Part shown: in pieces, positions 53,836-62,619 of the stretch | How positions within the stretch are numbered: the stretch's first letter is position 1 | Layout: each line of letters opens with the position of its first letter | NCBI GenBank assembly: GCA_947589225.1 | Contig: CANQBC010000010.1 | Location: 1-64,000, forward strand | DNA: 64,000 nucleotides | Source of the DNA: an uncultured Oscillospiraceae bacterium | GTDB taxonomy: Bacteria; Bacillota; Clostridia; Oscillospirales; Oscillospiraceae | Direction of reading: 5' to 3' | Made by a program: the position numbers and the translations under genes | The notes under the pieces: generated by a model | Databases searched by the model: none | What the model saw: only the letters and a program-made list of their open reading frames with translations | What the model was told of the DNA's origin: nothing

Positions 53836-55323
53836 TCATTTCAAAAACCGGCGCACCACATCGGGCAGCTCCGCCTTGTCGTAGCTGTCCGTAAATCTGG
53901 GGGATTTGCCGGAAAGGGCCTTCAGGGGCATCGGCGCCGGGACGCCGCTGGCGGACTCAAGCTGTCCGATAAGCTCCGGGCCGGCGCTCCCGGGAACCTC
54001 CCCTATCGCCTCCAGGACGGCGGTACAGAATTTGTAGGGGCTGGCGGTGGAGACGACCACGGCGCAGGTCTTGTCGCCGGTCTGCGCCCTGTATTTCTCC
54101 AGGACACCGTATGCCACGGCGGTGTGGGTATCCATCAGGTAATCGTGCTCTTTGAAGGCTCTCGCGATAACGGACTTCGTCTCCGCGTCGTCGCAGGATC
54201 CCGCGGCGAAAAGCCCGTCCATGGCGGACTTGATAGCGTCCGAGACGGTGTAGACCCCCTTCTCGCGAAGCTGCGCCATATATCCCGCCGTCTCGGCGTC
54301 GTTCCCGCCGGACAGGTCATAGAGCAGCCGTTCAAGATTGCTGGACACAAGAATGTCCATGGAGGGTGAAATGGTGGTGTAAAACTCCCGCCTGCGGTCA
54401 TAGGTGCCGGTCTTGATAAAGTCGGTCAGCACATCGTTTTTGTTTGAGGCGCAGATGAGCGTCTTAACGGGAAGCCCCATGTTTTTGGCGTAGTAACCCG
54501 CGAGGATGTCACCGAAGTTGCCGGTGGGAACGCAAAAATCCACCGGATCCCCCGCGTTTATCTCCCGCGCGTTCACAAGGTCGCAGTAGGCGGAGATATA
54601 ATAGACGATCTGGGGAAGCAGACGGCCCCAGTTTATGGAGTTGGCGGAGGAGAGCATCCAGCCGTTTTGAGAAAGCTCCTCCCGCATATCCGGGTCGGAA
54701 AATATATCCTTGACGGCCGCCTGGGCGTCGTCAAAGTTTCCGTTGACGGCGCAAACCAGGACGTTGGAGCCCGACTGGCTTGTCATTTGGAGCTTTTGGA
54801 TATCCGAAACGCCGTCGCGGGGGTAGAATACGCATATCCTCGTATTCTCCACATCGGCAAAGCCCTCGAGGGCGGCCTTGCCCGTGTCGCCGGAGGTGGC
54901 TACAAGGACGCAGACCTTTTTGTCCTCCCCGTTTTTGCGCATGGCGGCGGTGAGAAGGTGCGGCAGCATTTGCAGCGCCATGTCCTTGAAAGCGCATGTG
55001 GGGCCGTGCCACAGCTCAAGGAAATGGGTGTTGGCGTCAAGCTTTTTCACCGGGGCGACGCGGGGCGTGTCAAAGCCCCGGGGACTGTAAGCGCGGGTCA
55101 CGAAATCCGTAAGCTCCGCCACGGAATAGTCCTCCAGAAAAAGCTTCATCACATAAACGGCCCTCTGGCGGTAGTTCATGGAGCAAAGCTCGTCTATGGC
55201 CCCCTCGGGGAGCCGGGGCAGCGTCTCGGGCACGAAAAGTCCGCCGTCCACGCTGAGGCCCTGGGCGATGGCCCGGGCCGATGTTACCTTCATGTTGTTG
55301 TCGCGCGTGCTGATATAGCGCAT
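53836..55323 (-). CDS. threonine synthase thrC: Threonine synthase
   Basis: 495 residues; PLP enzyme turning O-phosphohomoserine into threonine. PLP Lys lies in WHGPTCAFKDMALQ; the phosphate-binding and catalytic stretches are ATSGDTGKAALEG and PTGNFGDILAG. The long form (about 490 residues) is the ThrC type of Clostridia and yeast. It is 17 bases after yraN and probably the last gene of the rplS operon. No thrB or hom gene is near. Confidence 0.94.
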   Translation of the reverse strand: MRYISTRDNNMKVTSARAIAQGLSVDGGLFVPETLPRLPEGAIDELCSMNYRQRAVYVMKLFLEDYSVAELTDFVTRAYSPRGFDTPRVAPVKKLDANTHFLELWHGPTCAFKDMALQMLPHLLTAAMRKNGEDKKVCVLVATSGDTGKAALEGFADVENTRICVFYPRDGVSDIQKLQMTSQSGSNVLVCAVNGNFDDAQAAVKDIFSDPDMREELSQNGWMLSSANSINWGRLLPQIVYYISAYCDLVNAREINAGDPVDFCVPTGNFGDILAGYYAKNMGLPVKTLICASNKNDVLTDFIKTGTYDRRREFYTTISPSMDILVSSNLERLLYDLSGGNDAETAGYMAQLREKGVYTVSDAIKSAMDGLFAAGSCDDAETKSVIARAFKEHDYLMDTHTAVAYGVLEKYRAQTGDKTCAVVVSTASPYKFCTAVLEAIGEVPGSAGPELIGQLESASGVPAPMPLKALSGKSPRFTDSYDKAELPDVVRRFLK

Positions 55324-55340
55324 AGGTGATCCCTCCAGTT

Positions 55341-55712
55341 TTACCGATCCTCGGTAAAGGCATTTTCAATGTGGACTATCTCAGGCTCCGCCGTGTCCGT
55401 GCCGTCGGGCGCATAGACCTCAATGACGTCAAGGCGGATCTCTTTTTCGGTTTCATGCTGCGCAAGGTACAGCTTTGCCGTGTCTATGATCTTTCCCTGC
55501 TTGCGGTAGTTCACCGCGTCCCTCGCCTGGGCAAAGTCGGCGTTTTTCCGGGTCTTGACCTCCACAAAGGCCAAAACTCCGCGGTTTTCGGCGATGAGGT
55601 CGATCTCCCCTATCCTTGTCCTGTATCCGGCGGCCACTATTTTGTAGCCTTTTTTTCGCAGGAAATCCGCCGCTGCCGCCTCGCCCCAGCGGCCCAAAAG
55701 CTTTGTGTTCAA
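55341..55712 (-). CDS. YraN/UPF0102 family endonuclease-like protein
   Basis: 123 residues with the Holliday-resolvase-like core [18 protein letters not shown], then GEIDLIA...[11 protein letters not shown] (Asp, Glu and Lys of a PD-(D/E)xK-type site). Function not established. It overlaps rnhB by 4 bases; the rbgA-rnhB-yraN order is conserved. Confidence 0.9.
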   Translation of the reverse strand: MNTKLLGRWGEAAAADFLRKKGYKIVAAGYRTRIGEIDLIAENRGVLAFVEVKTRKNADFAQARDAVNYRKQGKIIDTAKLYLAQHETEKEIRLDVIEVYAPDGTDTAEPEIVHIENAFTEDR

Positions 55713-56305
55713 TGCATTTTCCTCAAAAACGTTCTGCGGTGTATCTCCGACGGCCCAAGCCGGCGTATGGCCTCATAGTGGGCCCTTGTCGGATAGCCCT
55801 TGTGTTTTTCAAAGCCGTAGCCGGGATAGCGCTCCGCCATCTCGCGCATAAATCTGTCTCTGGTGACCTTGGCGAGTATGGACGCCGCGGCCGCGTTGGC
55901 GCTCTTGCCGTCGCCGCCCACCAGGGTGACATTGGGGTATTCGATGCCCGCCGAGCGGTTGCCGTCAATAATACTGATATCCGGCGTAACCGAAAGTCCC
56001 GCTACGGCCCTGTTCATGGCAAGATATGTGGCGTTCAGGATGTTCAGTTCGTCTATCTCTTTTTCCGTAGCAAAGGCGACCGAATAATCCAGGGCCTTTT
56101 CGACGATCACGTCATAAAGCGCCTCGCGCTTCTTCTCCGTCAGTTTCTTCGAGTCGTTAAGCCCCTCGATATGGAGCTCCGGCGGCAGGATCACCGCGGC
56201 GGCGTACACAGGCCCCGCGAGGGGCCCCCTGCCCGCCTCGTCCACGCCGGCGACGGTCTTATAGCCCAGCGCCAAGAGCTCCCTTTCGTGTTCCCAAAGA
56301 TCCAT
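55709..56305 (-). CDS. rnhB: Ribonuclease HII
   Basis: 198 residues; removes RNA and single ribonucleotides from DNA. It carries [13 protein letters not shown] (first Asp-Glu), LNDSKKL, the later Asp in IIDGNRS and VTRDRFM. ATG 56305 stands one base after the rbgA stop region; the 50-codon longer frame is a shadow of rbgA. Confidence 0.95.
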   Translation of the reverse strand: MDLWEHERELLALGYKTVAGVDEAGRGPLAGPVYAAAVILPPELHIEGLNDSKKLTEKKREALYDVIVEKALDYSVAFATEKEIDELNILNATYLAMNRAVAGLSVTPDISIIDGNRSAGIEYPNVTLVGGDGKSANAAAASILAKVTRDRFMREMAERYPGYGFEKHKGYPTRAHYEAIRRLGPSEIHRRTFLRKMH

Positions 56306-56306
56306 A

Positions 56307-57173
56307 TCACACCCCCGGCGCGCCGTCCAGGGTGATCCGCCCCAGCTTTCCGCCCCGCAGCTCGTCCAACAGGATCTTCGCCATGCGTTCCAGATCCAGC
56401 TCGCCGCCGGAAACGAGGAAGCCGCGTCTCCGGGCGCACATCTCCAATAGCTCAAACCCCGTTCTGCCCGCCGGCTCCTCGATATCGAAGCGGGCGGTCA
56501 AAGCCCCGGGGTACAGGTCGCGAAGTCTCTCGCAAAGGCGCGCGCCAAGGGTCTCGGTGTCGAGTATCTCGTCGCGCACAGCGCCGGTAAAGGCCAGATT
56601 CTCGCCAACGGCCTTGTCCTCGAACTGCGGCCAGAGAAGCCCCGGCGTGTCAAGGAGCTCCACGCCGTTCCCGGCGCTTATCCATTGCTTGCCCCGGGTG
56701 ACGCCGGGCCTGTCGGAGGCCTGGGCGGCCTTGCGCCCGGCAACGCGGTTAATAAACGAGCTCTTCCCCACGTTGGGGATCCCCAGCACCATGACGCGAA
56801 GGGGCTTTCCGGCCTGCCCGCGGGCCGCGTAGGAAGTGAGCTTGTCCTTGAGCAGATTCCTTATCGTTCCCGTGAACGCGCCGACACCCCTGCCGGATCT
56901 GCAATCTGTCTCCAGCGCCTCCGCTCCGTTTTCGCGAAAATACCGGCTCCACAGCTTTGTCATTGCGGGATCCGCCTGATCCACTCTGTTCAGAATAATG
57001 AGTCTGGGCTTCCCCGCGGTCAGCTCGTCAATCTCCGGGTTTCTTGACGATCTGGGGACGCGGGCGTCCACCACCTCGCAGACGGCGTCCACCAGCTTCA
57101 CATTATCCGAAACCATCCTTCTGGCTCTGGCCATATGGCCGGGAAACCACTGGATAGTCATTGCCTCTTCCAT
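56307..57173 (-). CDS. rbgA: Ribosome biogenesis GTPase RbgA/YlqF
   Basis: 288 residues; permuted GTPase needed for late 50S assembly. It carries [34 protein letters not shown] (G4), [16 protein letters not shown] (G1) and DTPGLLWP (G3), plus a C-terminal helical domain. ATG 57173 overlaps the lepB stop (TGATG). Confidence 0.95.
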   Translation of the reverse strand: MEEAMTIQWFPGHMARARRMVSDNVKLVDAVCEVVDARVPRSSRNPEIDELTAGKPRLIILNRVDQADPAMTKLWSRYFRENGAEALETDCRSGRGVGAFTGTIRNLLKDKLTSYAARGQAGKPLRVMVLGIPNVGKSSFINRVAGRKAAQASDRPGVTRGKQWISAGNGVELLDTPGLLWPQFEDKAVGENLAFTGAVRDEILDTETLGARLCERLRDLYPGALTARFDIEEPAGRTGFELLEMCARRRGFLVSGGELDLERMAKILLDELRGGKLGRITLDGAPGV

Positions 57174-57820
57174 CAATAAATACTCCCGATCCTTGACATT
57201 TCCCTGGACGTCTTGTTGCCGTACTCGTCCAAATTCGATGGAAAAACTATGAACAGCACCTTTCCAATGACGCACCGCTCGTCCACCATGCCAATGGTAG
57301 CGTGCCGGCTGTCGGTGGAGTGGTTGCGGTTGTCGCCCATGAGGAAAAGGCAGCCCTCCGGCACCTCCACGGGCCCTTCAAAAGCATCCCTTACGGTGGT
57401 GGGCTCGGCGGTGTACGGCTCGTCAAGGGCATTCCCATCCACGTAGACGACGCCGGTCTCAAAGTCAATGTCCACGGTCTGTCCACCGGTGGCGATGACG
57501 CGCTTTACCAGCGGATCAGGGCCGTAGGTGTCCGTCTGCAGCACCACCACGTCGCCGGCTTTCGGCGTGTAAAATAGATTCGTGGTCAGGATCATATCCG
57601 CGTCATGGAGCGTGGGACGCATGGAGCTGCCCTTCACGTTGACAACACGTATCCCGAACATAAATATGAGGATACCCGCCACAAGGGCCCCGACAATGCA
57701 CTGGATCCAGTCGTAGAGTTCCATTCTCCCGTTGTCTTTTTCGTCTTTTTCTGCCTTTTCGGCCTTATCCTGCTCGGGCTCCTGCCCGCAGGTTTCGGGG
57801 GTGTTGCTATCCTCTTCCAT
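57173..57820 (-). CDS. lepB: Signal peptidase I
   Basis: 215 residues. A charged cytoplasmic N-terminus rich in Glu/Lys, one transmembrane helix (~35-55) and the catalytic Ser in KGSSMRPTL, with Lys in KRVIATGGQ. The box GDNRNHSTDSR is intact. It cuts Sec signal peptides outside the membrane. ATG 57820 has GGCGGGGAAG upstream. It sits after the rplS terminator and probably depends on read-through. Confidence 0.95.
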   Translation of the reverse strand: MEEDSNTPETCGQEPEQDKAEKAEKDEKDNGRMELYDWIQCIVGALVAGILIFMFGIRVVNVKGSSMRPTLHDADMILTTNLFYTPKAGDVVVLQTDTYGPDPLVKRVIATGGQTVDIDFETGVVYVDGNALDEPYTAEPTTVRDAFEGPVEVPEGCLFLMGDNRNHSTDSRHATIGMVDERCVIGKVLFIVFPSNLDEYGNKTSREMSRIGSIY

Positions 57821-57861
57821 ATCTTCCCCGCCTTTCATCCAAAATCTTGCCGATATCAAAA

Positions 57862-57883
57862 AAAGGGGGATAAGCCTCCCCCT
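57862..57883 (-). terminator. Terminator between rplS and lepB
   Basis: AAGGGGGA/TCCCCCTT, 8 bp, 6-base loop, followed by T7 on the minus strand. It lies eight bases after the rplS stop, so L19 can be made in excess over the downstream genes. Confidence 0.85.
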
Positions 57884-57890
57884 TCCTTTG

Positions 57891-58232
57891 TTAGATTCTC
57901 TCTTTGACCTTGGCGTTCTTGCCGACGCGGTCTCTCAGGTAATAGAGCTTGGCCCTGCGGACTTTGCCGCGCCGTGTAGTCTCCACAGAAACAATACTGG
58001 GAGAATGAACCGGGAAGACTTTCTCGCAACCCACGTTATAGGAGATGCGGCGGACGGTGATCGTCTCGTTGATACCGCCGTGCTTCTTGGCGATGATCGT
58101 ACCTTCAAAAGCCTGCGTGCGCTCACGGTTGCCCTCCTTGACCCTGACGGTGACACGGACGGTGTCGCCGACGTTCATCTCGGGAAGCTCAGACTTCATG
58201 TACTGCTGATTCAGAGTCTCAACTAAATCCAT
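57891..58232 (-). CDS. rplS: 50S ribosomal protein L19
   Basis: 113 residues; the conserved [27 protein letters not shown] and [11 protein letters not shown] stretches are present. It lies at the 30S-50S interface. The strong ribosome site is GAGGGGAGG. Its own promoter and a ~105-base structured leader precede it. Confidence 0.97.
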   Translation of the reverse strand: MDLVETLNQQYMKSELPEMNVGDTVRVTVRVKEGNRERTQAFEGTIIAKKHGGINETITVRRISYNVGCEKVFPVHSPSIVSVETTRRGKVRRAKLYYLRDRVGKNAKVKERI

Positions 58233-58338
58233 TGTGTTTTTCCTCCCCTCTTGATAGGCGTTCTTACCGCGTCACACGGCATAGGACCGCCCCGATGCGC
58301 GGATAACCGGTCAAAAGCAGACCAACACCCGCAAAGGC
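58233..58338 (-). ncRNA. Putative L19 leader (ribosomal-protein autoregulatory element)
   Basis: The transcript between the rplS promoter and the gene is about 105 bases and GC-rich. It can pair CCGCG (58298 region) with CGCGG before GTAAGAA, enclosing a second stem near GGGGCGGTCC. L19 leaders of this kind are known in Firmicutes. I assign it from position and pairing only. Confidence 0.4.
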
Positions 58339-58344
58339 TTTGAT

Positions 58345-58373
58345 ATAATAACACAAGGATTTAAAAATTGCAA
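58345..58373 (-). promoter_or_regulatory. Sigma-A promoter of rplS
   Basis: Minus strand: TTGCAA (58373-58368), 17 bp, TATTAT (58350-58345). Confidence 0.75.
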
Positions 58374-58420
58374 GGATTATTTTCACAAATTTTCGTTTTT
58401 TCAAAAAAGATTCAAAAAGC

Positions 58421-59410
58421 TTACAGTCCCGAACGAAGCGTCTCCATCATCTCATACTCATGGGCGTCCAGATCCTTCGTCATCTTCAGCGCCTCCTCGA
58501 TATCCATGGGGAACATCCTCTGTCCGTCGTAGCAGATGACCTTGTTGGTCATGCCCTCGGCCAGAACCTTCACGGCGTTGAAACCGAAATCCGCCGCAAG
58601 CACCCTGTCGCGGACGGTGGGGCGGCCGCCGCGCTGAACGTGCCCAATGATGGTGGCGCGGGTGTCCATACCCGTCTCGTCGGCGACGATCTTGGCGATC
58701 TCGGTGGCATGGGCGGCGCCCTCGGCAACGATCACGGCGTAGTTGGTGCGCCCGTGGAGCTGTCCCTCGCGGATGGGACGGATGACGTCCCGCTTATAGT
58801 CTACGGGCTTCTCGGGCACGAGAACGGCGGAGGCGCCCACCGCGAGGCCCACGTAAAGGGCAAGGAACCCGGCGCGGTTGCCCATGACCTCCACAACCGA
58901 GCAGCGCTCGTGGGATCTCATGGTATCATTGAGCTTGTCTATGCACTCAATGGCGGTGTTGCAGGCGGTGTCAAAACCGATGGTGTAGCTGGTGCAGGCA
59001 ATGTCGTTGTCGATCGTGGCGGGAACGCCGCACACGCTGATGCCGTACTTGGAAAGCTCCAGAGCGCCCTTGAAGGTGCCGTCGCCTCCCAGGCACACCA
59101 GGCCGTCGATGCCGCGGAAACGGCAGATATCGGCGGCGCGCTGCACGCCCTCGGGCGTGCGGAACTCAGCGCTTCTGGCTGTATAGAGCATTGTGCCGCC
59201 AAGGCTGGTGATGCCGGACACATCCTGGGGGGACAGCGGCTCCATGTCGCCTGTTATAAGGCCGTGATACCCGCGACGAACGCCAATGCACTCGATACCG
59301 AGGCTGTGGGCCGTGCGGGCCACTGCGCGTATGGCGGAGTTCATTCCCGGCGCGTCGCCGCCGGAGGTAAGAACGCCTATTCTCCTGACCTTGGATACTG
59401 CTTCTGCCAT
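58421..59410 (-). CDS. pfkA: 6-phosphofructokinase, divergent active site
   Basis: 329 residues. The PFK fold is clear: GVLTSGGDAPGMNSAIRA, CLGGDGTFKGA, TIDNDIACTSYTIGFDT and HVQRGGRPT. GGDG rather than GGDD suggests ATP, not pyrophosphate, as donor. The fructose-6-phosphate loop is changed: the usual MGR-H/Y-A/C-GD is MGNRAGF here. The Arg equivalent to E. coli Arg162 is thus displaced by Asn. The QRGGSPT motif reads QRGGRPT. ATG 59410 has GGAGG seven bases before it. Confidence 0.88.
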   Translation of the reverse strand: MAEAVSKVRRIGVLTSGGDAPGMNSAIRAVARTAHSLGIECIGVRRGYHGLITGDMEPLSPQDVSGITSLGGTMLYTARSAEFRTPEGVQRAADICRFRGIDGLVCLGGDGTFKGALELSKYGISVCGVPATIDNDIACTSYTIGFDTACNTAIECIDKLNDTMRSHERCSVVEVMGNRAGFLALYVGLAVGASAVLVPEKPVDYKRDVIRPIREGQLHGRTNYAVIVAEGAAHATEIAKIVADETGMDTRATIIGHVQRGGRPTVRDRVLAADFGFNAVKVLAEGMTNKVICYDGQRMFPMDIEEALKMTKDLDAHEYEMMETLRSGL

Positions 59411-59447
59411 AATTATTCCTCCAATTTCTCTCTGAAGCTTCACGCGT

Positions 59448-60098
59448 TCATCTGAACACGTTAAAGTCCTTATCGAATACGTTTATACGCTTGAATCCGG
59501 TATGATCGGGCGTGAGCTCCGGCTTCAGCTGTTCGATCGCCGAAATGAGCTGCGCCGGGGAAAGCGCCGGCTCCTGTGCCGACACGCGGGCGGCGACGAG
59601 AACCCGGCCGGGGGCGATGTCCTCTGCCTCAAGGGAGGCTATCAGCGGCCCAATGTCCACGCTTGCCGTCTGGCGCTTGGTCTTTTTTTCAATGACAAGC
59701 CGTGAGCCAATGAAAAACGCCTCAAGCTCCTTTGCCGTGTGAACTTCATTATAGTAAAACAATTGAGCCTTTATGTCAAGCCATTTGATATATTTAAATT
59801 TAAGATCGGACTGATAGGCCGACAGAATCTCTATCCCCTCCGGCATCACGGCGTTCAGACGCGCCGGAAGGCCGGAAAGCTCCGTGGGCTCGGAAAGCTC
59901 AAATTCCATAAGCTCGCACTCGCTCTCCACGCCGACGGGCAGCGGCAGGGCGAAGCTCATATAAGGGTGCGGGTTAAAGCCCTCGGTGTGCTTTATCTTC
60001 ACCCCCGCCCGGATAAAGGCCCTCTGCATGGTGCGCATCAGATCCAGGTGGGAGATGAATTTAGCTCTTCCCTCTTTCTTAAAGAGGATCCTATTCAT
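59448..60098 (-). CDS. DUF2344 / TIGR03936 radical SAM-linked protein
   Basis: 216 residues. The family N-terminus is seen (LFKKEGRAKFISHLDLMRTMQRAFIRAG), with the NPHPYMSFALPLPVGVES stretch. This family always accompanies the radical SAM protein encoded just upstream and may be a tRNA- or ribosome-linked partner; the function is unknown. Its start overlaps that gene by 8 bases. In many Clostridia an RNase G gene follows; here pfkA does. Confidence 0.9.
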   Translation of the reverse strand: MNRILFKKEGRAKFISHLDLMRTMQRAFIRAGVKIKHTEGFNPHPYMSFALPLPVGVESECELMEFELSEPTELSGLPARLNAVMPEGIEILSAYQSDLKFKYIKWLDIKAQLFYYNEVHTAKELEAFFIGSRLVIEKKTKRQTASVDIGPLIASLEAEDIAPGRVLVAARVSAQEPALSPAQLISAIEQLKPELTPDHTGFKRINVFDKDFNVFR

Positions 60099-61926
60099 CG
60101 CACGCCCCTCTTTCCATCAGACAGTTGGCGCCGCAGCCCATGCAGCGTGTCCGGCAGTCCGGCGTCACACGCCCGGCATACGCCTCTTTACGTTCACGGG
60201 CAAGATATTTTTTGCTGACGCCGACGCTGATGACGTCCCAGGGGAAAAGCTCGTCCTCCCCGCGTGTGCGTCCGGCGTAAAAATCCGGATCCAGCCCGCG
60301 GGAATCGAACGCGTCCAGCCACCTTTCCATGCTGAAATAGTCTGACCAGGAGTCCAGCTTCCCGCCCCGCCGCCACACCTCTTCAATGACAGCGCCCATA
60401 CGCCGGTCGCCGCGGGATAGGGCCGCTTCAATGAGGCTGACATGCGGCTCATGCCAATTGTAGGTGATGGATCTTGAGGTCAAATTGTCCCGCAGGAGCC
60501 TGACGCGCCGTAAATACTCCTCGACGCTCACCTGCGGCTCCCACTCAAAGGGCGTGTGGGGCTTGGGGACAAACATGGATGTGCTGACGGTGATCTTGAC
60601 CCCCCGCGACTTGTTGGGGGCGTACTCACGCCACGTGTGAAGAACCTTCTCGGCAAGCCTCGCGATGGCGGCAACGTCCTCGTCGGTCTCCGTGGGAAGT
60701 CCCAGCATGAAGTACAGCTTCAGTGTGTTCCAGCCTCCCTCAAAGGCGATGCGGCAGGAGTTGAGAAGCGCCTCCTCGGTGACGTTTTTGTTGATGACAT
60801 CCCGGAGCCGCTGGCTTCCCGCCTCGGGGGCGAAGGTCAACCCCGACTTGCGAACCTTCTGCACACGCTCCATGAGCCCCATGGAAAAGTTGTCCGCGCG
60901 CAGGCTTGGCAGGGACAGGCTTATCTTCCTCGGCTCGCACCACTCCAAAAGACCGTCTGTAAGCTCCGAAAGTCCCTTGAAATCACTGGTGGACAGGGAT
61001 GACAGCGTTATCTCCTCATAGCCCGAATTCTCAAGGGCCGCCTTTGCTTTTTCAAGCAGGAATTCCGTGCCGTGGCGCCTCACCGGCCGGTAGGCAAATC
61101 CCGCCTGGCAGAACCGGCACCCGCGCACGCACCCGCGGAAAAGCTCAAGCACTACCCTGTCGTGGACGATCTCCGTCGACGGGACAATGGCCCTGGTGGG
61201 ATAAAAGGCGGTGTCAAGGTTTTCGATAATCCGCTTCGTCACCGTCTCCGGCGCACCGTCCCTGGCGGTCACGCTCTTCAAAGTGCCGTCGTCATTGTAC
61301 GCAGGCTCGTAAAGGCTCGGCACATATACACCCGGGATCTTCGCCGCCTCACGCAGGAATCGGGGCTTGTCCCATCCCTCGCTTTTCGCGTGCCTTAAAA
61401 GCCTCAATATCTCAACGTCCAGTTCCTCCCCCTCGCCGATGGCGCAAAGGTCGAAGAAATCCGCCATGGGTTCCGGGTTTATGCAGGAGGTGCCGCCGGC
61501 AAAAACAAGCGGCGTCAGGCTCCTCCGGTCGGCGCTGCGCACCGGGATCCCGGCGAGATCAAGCATATTGAGAACGCTCGTGTATGCCATCTCGTAGCCC
61601 AGGGAGAAACCCAGCGCGTCAAATTCCGTCAGCGGATCGCCGCTTTCCAGGGCGTAAAGAGGGATCTTCGCCTTCCGCAGTTCTTCCTCCATGTCGCCCC
61701 AAGGGGCAAAGCACCTCTCGCACCACATGCCGGGCTGACTGTTTATCGCACCATAAAGGATCTGCAGACCCAGGTTGGACATCCCAATCTCATATGTATC
61801 CGGGAAACAGAAAGCCATACGGATATCCACGTCCGCTTTATCCTTGATTATTTCGTTGTACTCCCCGCCGGTGTAGCGGGCAGGTTTCTGGACTCTCGTA
61901 AGGATCCGCTCAAGCACAGCATCCAT
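60091..61926 (-). CDS. TIGR03960-family B12-type radical SAM protein
   Basis: 611 residues. An N-terminal B12-binding-like region (~30-200) precedes a radical SAM core with CVRGCRFCQAG at ~250. The C-terminal Cys group is CRTRCMGCGANC. The family is widespread in Firmicutes and others, always with DUF2344, and has no proven reaction. ATG 61926 matches the usual start MDAVLERILTRVQKPARYTGG... (shortened here). It is downstream of the SpoIVF-like pair. Confidence 0.92.
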   Translation of the reverse strand: MDAVLERILTRVQKPARYTGGEYNEIIKDKADVDIRMAFCFPDTYEIGMSNLGLQILYGAINSQPGMWCERCFAPWGDMEEELRKAKIPLYALESGDPLTEFDALGFSLGYEMAYTSVLNMLDLAGIPVRSADRRSLTPLVFAGGTSCINPEPMADFFDLCAIGEGEELDVEILRLLRHAKSEGWDKPRFLREAAKIPGVYVPSLYEPAYNDDGTLKSVTARDGAPETVTKRIIENLDTAFYPTRAIVPSTEIVHDRVVLELFRGCVRGCRFCQAGFAYRPVRRHGTEFLLEKAKAALENSGYEEITLSSLSTSDFKGLSELTDGLLEWCEPRKISLSLPSLRADNFSMGLMERVQKVRKSGLTFAPEAGSQRLRDVINKNVTEEALLNSCRIAFEGGWNTLKLYFMLGLPTETDEDVAAIARLAEKVLHTWREYAPNKSRGVKITVSTSMFVPKPHTPFEWEPQVSVEEYLRRVRLLRDNLTSRSITYNWHEPHVSLIEAALSRGDRRMGAVIEEVWRRGGKLDSWSDYFSMERWLDAFDSRGLDPDFYAGRTRGEDELFPWDVISVGVSKKYLARERKEAYAGRVTPDCRTRCMGCGANCLMERGACDE

Positions 61927-61986
61927 GTATCTACCGCCTGAAATCATAATCACAACACAATACGCTAATACGCATTTTACACCAGT

Positions 61987-62619
61987 TCATTCCTTTTTGC
62001 AACAGCCTTTTATCACAAAAAACGAACAAATAAGGGCGGTCGCGTTGCCCCTGGACGCGATCAGGACATATAACCCCAACCCGACAAAAACTGCGGAAAA
62101 CAAAATATCGCATATTAAGCACGTCCTGGCCGCAATATCAGGCCCCCATCTGTTGCAGACAAGCGCGTAAAGAGCCCTGCCGCCGTCCAACGAGCCCACG
62201 GGGATGAGATTGAAAAGCGTATATACCAGGCTCACAGCCCCAAGACCGTAGAGCCAGCCGGTGCCGGTAAGCTCCCCGGCGCACAACGCCCCAGCTGACA
62301 GTATGGCGCCCGCAGAGGGCCCCGACAGGGCGATCAGGGCATCCTGAATGTACGTAAAATGTCCCTCCACCGAAAGCTCCGCGCCCGCCGCGCCAAGGCG
62401 AAGCCCCCTGATCCCTCCCCCGCAAAGATACACACACGCCATGTGTCCCAGCTCATGCACAAAAGCCGCCAAAAGCGTCACCAGCATGAACCCCACCCCG
62501 GACATCACGGTAATGGCCGTCAAAAGGAGGATAAACCCGGTTGTTATGTAAATACTATTGTAGTTCCTATTTGTTATGTTAACTGAATTTGGCTGTGTAT
62601 TCGACTTATGTAAACTCAT
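61987..62619 (-). CDS. M50 intramembrane metalloprotease, SpoIVFB-like
   Basis: 210 residues, five to six transmembrane helices. Zinc site HELGH (in AAFVHELGHMACVYLCGG) and third ligand in NLIPVGSLDGGRAL. The small size without a CBS domain and the position after an M23-like gene match SpoIVFB, the mother-cell protease that activates pro-sigma-K at the forespore membrane. It overlaps the upstream gene by 4 bases. Whether pro-sigma-K exists here cannot be seen in this window. Confidence 0.82.
   Translation of the reverse strand: MSLHKSNTQPNSVNITNRNYNSIYITTGFILLLTAITVMSGVGFMLVTLLAAFVHELGHMACVYLCGGGIRGLRLGAAGAELSVEGHFTYIQDALIALSGPSAGAILSAGALCAGELTGTGWLYGLGAVSLVYTLFNLIPVGSLDGGRALYALVCNRWGPDIAARTCLICDILFSAVFVGLGLYVLIASRGNATALICSFFVIKGCCKKE

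Noticed and set aside
56306..56455. 50-codon N-terminal extension of RNase HII
   Set aside because: Shadow of the rbgA coding region; ATG 56305 matches the family start.
58460..59455. 331-codon plus-strand frame opposite pfkA
   Set aside because: Antisense shadow of a conserved enzyme gene.
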